Assembly: GCA_034440635.1 (NCBI GenBank)
Contig: JAOTON010001929.1
Location: forward strand, 186,001-250,000
DNA: 64,000 nucleotides
Source of the DNA: Lepas anatifera
Lineage: Eukaryota; Arthropoda; Thecostraca; Lepadidae
Direction of reading: 5' to 3'
Shown: piece by piece, positions 58,887 through 64,000 of the stretch
Layout of the letters: each line of letters begins with the position of its first letter
Position numbering within the stretch: position 1 is the stretch's first letter
Made by a program: the position numbers and the translations under genes
The notes under the pieces: model-generated
Database searches by the model: none
The model's input: only the letters and a program-made list of their open reading frames with translations
Told to the model about the DNA's origin: nothing

Positions 58887-60462
58887 CTGCCGGAGTTCAC
58901 GCGCTGGTGAGAGGTCTGCCTGTGACACGTTTAAGGGATGCACTTATCCTAAGCACCAACACATTCTGAAACGCTTAATTTGGGGTTCTCTGAGCTCCAT
59001 ACATCAGGAAACAGTCAAATGATGTGTAATAAGGCAATAACAATCGGTTTTTATTGATATAAGACTACTGCGCAAGCTTAGTGGGCCTGCTACTAGAAAA
59101 AGCTTAGTGGGTCACGAGCTGGCGTCTGTCCAGGCCGGTGGTCGGTGCTGTTGACGTACTGAGGCGCAGTGGGGGCAGGGCAGGGCGCAGTCGAGGGGCC
59201 GGCAGCAGTTCTGGCAGTGGGTGCTCCAGCGCGGCGGGTGCAGACACCAGGCGAACGGCTCGTCCACCATCACCAGGGAACCTGGTGCGTGACAGCACGG
59301 TCAGCGGCTGTCCCCGCTCAGCGCGGCTACACTGCCAGGGATGGAAATGTGAGCCGGGACACCTGGTTGAACACACTGACTGGCATGATGCCAGTCAAAT
59401 AACATTTTACCTTCAGTGCGCCGATCTCCTTTCACCCCATAACGCCTAGTGTTCTTGGCCTGTATTTGCATGCTAATCCATCCAGAGCGGAGACAAAGCC
59501 ACTAGGCCACTGGCCATGTGGTGATTTGGTCTGAGTTGGACTCGTCTCGTATAGTTCAGCTCCGTTTGTCGCTGTTTTAATAACCATCCAAAAGCTAGCT
59601 TTGCTTCCTCGCGACAGTCCGCGAAGTGTGCGCTTTCGTAATTGACAAGCTCGTGGCCCAGCAGAGGCGCCAAATGACCTACGTTGTCAGTGCGTCCTAA
59701 AACCCAAAATATGTTAAAGCTCGTGTCTCAAAATGATTTTGCTGGTAGGTATGTTTGATAACATTACATTCATTTGGTAGCATGGCACAACATTCCTGAG
59801 TTCATAAATAGAGATATAGCTAGGCCGCTGAAAGCGCCGTAAACCACTTACGCCCTGAATCCTGAATGTACGAGACGGCAAGAATAAAGAACGTAGCTCG
59901 ACAATTCTCTCCGAGTGTAGCAGCCTCCTTTCGCTCTTTACGCGACGTATTTTCCGGAGAAATAAGGGACGAGACCTATGGTTTCGCAGGACTGCATGAT
60001 AATATCATATGATTACTCTCGCGTGTTAGCATTGTAATCGCTGGTAGAGCTGGTGCAGCCATTGAGTTGCTATAGTTGGCCGCCGTGATAGTCGGGCGGC
60101 GTGCCAACCGGAACAGGCTGTCGTCTGCCGCGGAACGGGACCTCCTGCAGGGGCAACCTCGGGCGCCACGGGAGCCGGGCCAATCGGCGTGCGGCCGGCG
60201 GCTGGAGTGGCTCCGCACGCGGAGATCGGGGGAGTGGAACTCATGAAGCATCCCAGTGGGACATTGGCGAGAGTTATCAGTTCTCGTTTTAATAGATGTT
60301 GAGCATTACAACATTATAATCCTGTTAAGTGGCCCTAGAAAATCGTTGTGTTCGTCGTCATTTACCCTCGCTCCTGTGGTCGAAAGCTATACTGGGAGAA
60401 ACCGGCAAGCGTGCCGTGAATGGGTCTCCTTACTGGTGGCAAGGGATGTAACTAACGGGGAG

Positions 60463-60543
<81 letters not shown>

Positions 60544-63500
60544 GTCTAAAAATGTTTCCAGGGACTGATCACCAGGAGCCTCTTGAAGCATCTGCGCGCC
60601 CAATGCACCATTATGTGGTCCGTCCCCGAGAGATCTTTAATAGTGGCTCGAGAATTGCACCCTTTATTAAGGGCTTATGGGCACTGGGGTCTTAAAATAA
60701 ACATCTAGGTAGGAGCCTCTGAACACAGAATTTGTGATCGAGAACCCGTTCCGGGCTGAATTCGTGCCACTCGGGCCCACGCACATTGGCCCTAAATGCC
60801 TCCGTCCGTGGCCAATATTACTTTTCCTGGAAGACTCCTTCGCAATACCGCAAATTCCCCGAATTTTGGACAAAGGAGCTCATTGGTAGGTCACCTGAGG
60901 TCAAAGGAGCTCGTAGGTCACCTGGGCAGCCCGAGCGTCATCTTGCGTCAGCTCGTGACAGTGGGAACGGCGAGGAAATTCGATTCCCGATTGAATCCCT
61001 AGGACACCTCGGAACTCCGATGGTTACGGCGACCGTTCATTTGGATGAAAAGGTATGACTGGTATTCACCATATGTGGTTTAACGCGTCATATGCAGCCA
61101 AACAGGATTCTTAGGTATCGTTTTTTGCTGTCACGGCATTGCTTGAATATGTTATAATAAATGTCTGAATCCCGGGATCACGAGAGACTTAATCCCGTGA
61201 TTGGGGCTTTTGAAAATAGCGGGATCCCAATCTCGAGATTGACATACCTAGCAGGAACATTTCTCATGCAATAAATGGTTCGTTGTCGGCAGTCCCTCCG
61301 GGTATTTGGATAACAGTCAACACAGCAGTCAATACACAAATTTAGACGGTTATAGTGCTTTGAAATTGTATAAACTAATTTCAGCACTTCTCGGCATTTC
61401 TTATAGCATCGTTCTCTGATAGTCCACTCATATTGCTCATTCTTGGCCGGTCCATGCCTCTATTCGGTAACCCATGGCGTTGCGTTAGCACCGCAGCGGC
61501 CTGGTTGGAGCCACAGCCTGAGTTATTATATGTCATCTGGAGCACGGGGCTGCAAGTGGACGCAAGATATTTTGACTTGCCCTTGTAGAGCACACCCTGG
61601 GGAATCGTTTGATGGTAGTCTTATGCTGGGCCGATGCTGGCCAAGTTTTAAATCCCTCTCTTTGTATTTGTAAATTGAACAGTTTTTGAGATATGCAGTA
61701 TACTGAGAGAATGGTCTATAAAATAGTTGTCAAAACTATTTTTTGCATTATTTTATACCAAAACCCATTGCAAAGGGCTCACAAGTCACACAACAGTGGT
61801 ATTGCCATGTTTTGACCTGTTCTTGCTTTCATGATCGATTTTAAGCATAATGAAACGTACGTAGTTTTCGCTGCAAATCTCTGGTCCGCGGGTGGCGCAC
61901 CCGAGTGCTTAGTTCAAGCAACTCTACAAAGACTTCCAGAGCACGGTTTGTATTTTCCATGCCTGTTTCAAGTGCAGTGAAGAACTCTCTATCAGTATAG
62001 GTGCTCAGGAAATGACTTAGAAAAAGTTGCATTTTCGTAATATTGGCCACGGACGGAGGCATTTAGGGCCTATGTGCCACGAGCTGCGCGATAGTTTGAC
62101 GCGCGCATGTTGGTTAGATGACGGGCGTCATCTTGACTAGAACTACGAGAGCTTGATAGGAGCCTCTTGTGGTGGATTGTGCAGAATCCGCGAATGAGTC
62201 TCATTCAGTATTGTACTGAGAATGGGTCACATTAAGTATTCAAGCCCCCTCTTCACTCAGTATTGTAAAAATCGTGTTCCCACCGGAAATGGCTTTGCGA
62301 CCGGGATCCTCACTGTTGCCTCTTCCTCTGGGGACTGGTTGGATCGGCCTAATTGATAAATTAGAAGAGCTGGTGTACGCCGCATAAGTGTTCCTTGGGA
62401 CAGAACTACATGATGACCCGTCCGGTTGTACCAGCGCTGCCTCAGCCCTCCTCAATTTTCTATTTTCTCTGAACTGTTATCGCCCGATGACCCCAGAATT
62501 CCGAGTTCAACAGACGGATAATGCGGCATCTTCAATATATCAGAGGATGGACGCCCACGGAAACAGCCACTTTTGAAATTGATTTAAGCATCTGCGTCCA
62601 AAATATTGCGCCATTAGACGGGTGCCTCTCCCTGAATGGTCCCACTGAGACGGTGCCCATCATAAATGTCTCACATTCCTCAAGGAAAATCGACATTTAA
62701 TGTCTCCGCGAATTTCAGTGTAGGTTGAAGCGGAAATGCCGAGTCAGTTCAAAGGCTGTAGAGATGGCTAGGGTTAACAATGCTTTGAGCTGCCATTTTC
62801 AGTGAGCGCGGTCGGGCGTTGTTCTCACCTGCCGGTATGTCGGTGTTGGCGACCAGGCAGCGTCCGCGCCGCTCGCGCTCCGTCAGCTCCACTGCCGACG
62901 TCACGCGGCGCAGGTGCGCGTGCTCGCCGCCGAACAGCCGCGCCGGGACCGGCGGCGTCGGCCGCGACCTGTCTGGAAGCGGCGGCTCCCCGCTGGCCAG
63001 CCGCTTCCGCACCGAGCCCAGCTCGGTGGCGTACATGGCCTGCTGCGGCCGCTCCAGCTGGCGGACGATCTTCAGCACATCGGCCACGCTCTTCTCGGCA
63101 GCCTCGCGCTGCGCCAGCGCCGCCTGGAACCGGGCCCGCTCCACCAGCAGCTGGACGCGCGTGTCGGTGGAGATCAGCAGCTCGGGCTCGGCCAGCAGCC
63201 GCGAGGTCTCCTCCAGGCCGGCCGAGAACCTGCCCAGCTCCAGCAGCGCCCACAGCCGGTTGACGCAGATGGCCCAGTGCAGGTCGCGCACGGCCGGGTC
63301 CTGCAGCGTCGGCGGGCAGTGCTGCAGCGCCGTGTTACACAGCACCAGCTTGCGGCTGCCGTCCGTGCAGTTGCTGGCCAGGTCCAGGTAGTGGCGCGCC
63401 TGCTGCGCGCTCTTGCCGGTGCGCGCCTGTGCCGTGTCCAGCCGGAGCCGACCGGCGCTCTGCAACCGCAGCACCGCCTCCACCCGCTCCCGGTCCGTGT

Positions 63501-63618
63501 CCAGCGCGTCGAACTCGGCGCGGAACCCCTCCACGCCCAGCCGCCGCAGCTCGCTGCACAGGGCGTCGTAGAAGGCGGCGAAGCCGGCCGGCTCCGGCGC
63601 TGCGGTGCTGCTGTTCAT
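57960..63618 (-). CDS. SMYD4: SMYD4-like SET and MYND domain lysine methyltransferase (3 exons, joined)
   Basis: The exons are 63618-62829, 59281-59160 and 58886-57960; the phases fit exactly (1, then 0) and give 612 residues. The start is MNSSTAAPEP, with GCTGCCATG as a good context. Residues about 1-230 are helical, TPR-like, which among SMYDs is typical of SMYD4. The SET N-lobe (about 245-275: RRGRCLVANTDIPAG, SLVMVDEP) is split by a complete MYND zinc finger with ligands C286, C289, C299, C302, C308, C312, H321 and C325. The catalytic SET core has NHSCYPN at 469-475 and NYGFHF at 502-507. Post-SET cysteines are C527, C529 and C532. A C-terminal helical segment ends GNLRHQ. The family transfers methyl from S-adenosylmethionine to protein lysines; the substrate here is unknown. 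No missing key residue was seen. Confidence 0.88.
59160..59281 (-). CDS. SMYD4: SMYD4 exon 2
   Basis: Acceptor CGCACCAG, donor TCA|GTACGT, 122 nt. It encodes SLVMVDEPFAWCLHPPRWST and the first four MYND cysteines (HCQNCC..CPHCAS). Confidence 0.85.
59815..59850. repeat. Short dispersed repeat core (SINE-like)
   Basis: ATAGCTAGGCCGCTGAAAGC followed by GCCGTAAACC resembles 42350-42405. Confidence 0.4.
60460..60541. repeat. (GA)n microsatellite in SMYD4 intron 1
   Basis: About 40 GA dinucleotides, nearly uninterrupted. Confidence 0.95.
60788..62070. mobile_element. 1.28-kb element with perfect 34-bp inverted ends in SMYD4 intron 1
   Basis: 60788-60821 (GGCCCTAAATGCCTCCGTCC..) is exactly inverted at 62037-62070. 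There is weaker similarity outside (CACATTGG against CACATAGG). No transposase is encoded. No target duplication was identified, so it could instead be two inverted copies of a short repeat. Confidence 0.7.
62829..63618 (-). CDS. SMYD4: SMYD4 exon 1
   Basis: 263 codons plus one base, donor GCAG|GTGAGA. It encodes the N-terminal TPR-like region and the start of the SET N-lobe. The frame is open further upstream but has no ATG there, so the start is well defined. Confidence 0.88.
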
Positions 63619-63633
63619 GGCAGCGGCGGCGAT

Positions 63634-63696
63634 GGAGCGCCGACACTGACTGCGTGACGCCGCCGGCCGCGGCCGGCACTGGGCCGAGTATAAATA
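63634..63696 (-). promoter_or_regulatory. Candidate SMYD4 core promoter
   Basis: Minus-strand TATTTATA at 63696-63689 is followed about 40 bases downstream by a TCAGTG initiator-like motif. The TATA-initiator spacing is longer than the usual 30. The same box reads TATAAATA on the + strand, so it could serve either direction. Confidence 0.3.
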
Positions 63697-64000
63697 GCCT
63701 CCGGCGGTCGGCCCGGCAGAGCTGCCGGCGGCGCGGCAGCGGGGACCGCCGCACCGGACACAGCTGTTATTATACACGCGTGACTGTTTGGGCAGCCGGT
63801 TATGTACGACGCCTTCAAATGCAGCGCTTCCTGTTTTACTATTTCCGTGATCGGGAAGCGGTCACGTCTACATCCGGTAACCGAAGAAGACAAGTTGTGT
63901 GCGTCCTCACGCGTTAGCCCCGTTATCTCTGGCACTCGGTTTTTCAGCAGGTTCCAGCCCATCCCCACCTGCAGCCTTCGTCGGTTTCTGCGGCGGCAGC

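Noticed and set aside
58275..58910. Plus-strand open frames over SMYD4 exon 3
   Set aside because: GC-rich antisense shadows of a real SET domain.
60256..60549. Open frame ending in Glu-Arg repeats
   Set aside because: Translation of the GA microsatellite.
62802..63917. Plus-strand open frames over SMYD4 exon 1 and promoter
   Set aside because: Arg/Ala/Pro-rich antisense shadows.
1..64000. CRISPR-like arrays
   Set aside because: The tandem repeats have no unique spacers and the window is clearly eukaryotic.

Overview
This window looks like nuclear DNA of an arthropod. The genes are split by GT-AG introns, the coding exons are GC-rich and the introns AT-rich. LINE and DNA-transposon debris is abundant, and there are many minisatellites. 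A pancrustacean such as a barnacle is a guess from the overall texture; nothing here proves the species. I see no CRISPR array, rRNA or convincing intact tRNA.

Three cellular genes are supported. (1) A CDK5RAP3/C53 (UFMylation and ER-phagy factor) homologue lies at 3505-5049 on the + strand. Its 514-codon CDS is uninterrupted. The segment from its codon 185 through about 3.1 kb of downstream DNA is tandemly duplicated (about 4057-8164 and 8177-12288), which leaves a 5'-truncated gene copy at 8165-9169. (2) A CEP152/asterless-like centriole scaffold gene fills 25519-55120 on the + strand. I could place 20 coding exons (about 1,410 codons), and nearly all splice phases agree. (3) A SMYD4-like SET-MYND lysine methyltransferase gene lies at 57960-63618 on the - strand, in three exons (612 aa), convergent with CEP152.

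Layout: 210-2720 decayed LINE (-); 3505-5656 CDK5RAP3; 5700-8164 repeat-rich 3' flank; 8165-12288 duplicate; 12230-13030 GGATAG-type degenerate repeats; 13660-16450 nested repeats and MITEs; 17527-18951 decayed transposase-like gene (-); 19876-20909 TTAA-flanked element rich in AGGTCA half-sites; 20910-25518 mostly empty; 25519-55120 CEP152, whose introns hold LINE, Harbinger and MITE relics and large minisatellites; 55121-57959 intergenic, with a 58-bp tandem array; 57960-63618 SMYD4; then its promoter side.

The most striking feature is inside CEP152. At several exon ends (exons 5, 7, 8 and 18) and exon starts (exon 19), the splice junction itself, exon edge plus splice site, is part of the unit of a local tandem array. 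Other exons (11, 12, 15 and 17) have arrays starting or ending within a few tens of bases of the splice site. The gene therefore carries dozens of decoy copies of its own donors and acceptors. A second theme is several unrelated TTAA-flanked elements, one of which carries roughly twenty nuclear-receptor half-sites.

The three genes do not form an operon. CDK5RAP3 acts at the ER in UFM1 ligation, CEP152 at the centriole, and SMYD4 is a methyltransferase. Their proximity is probably incidental.
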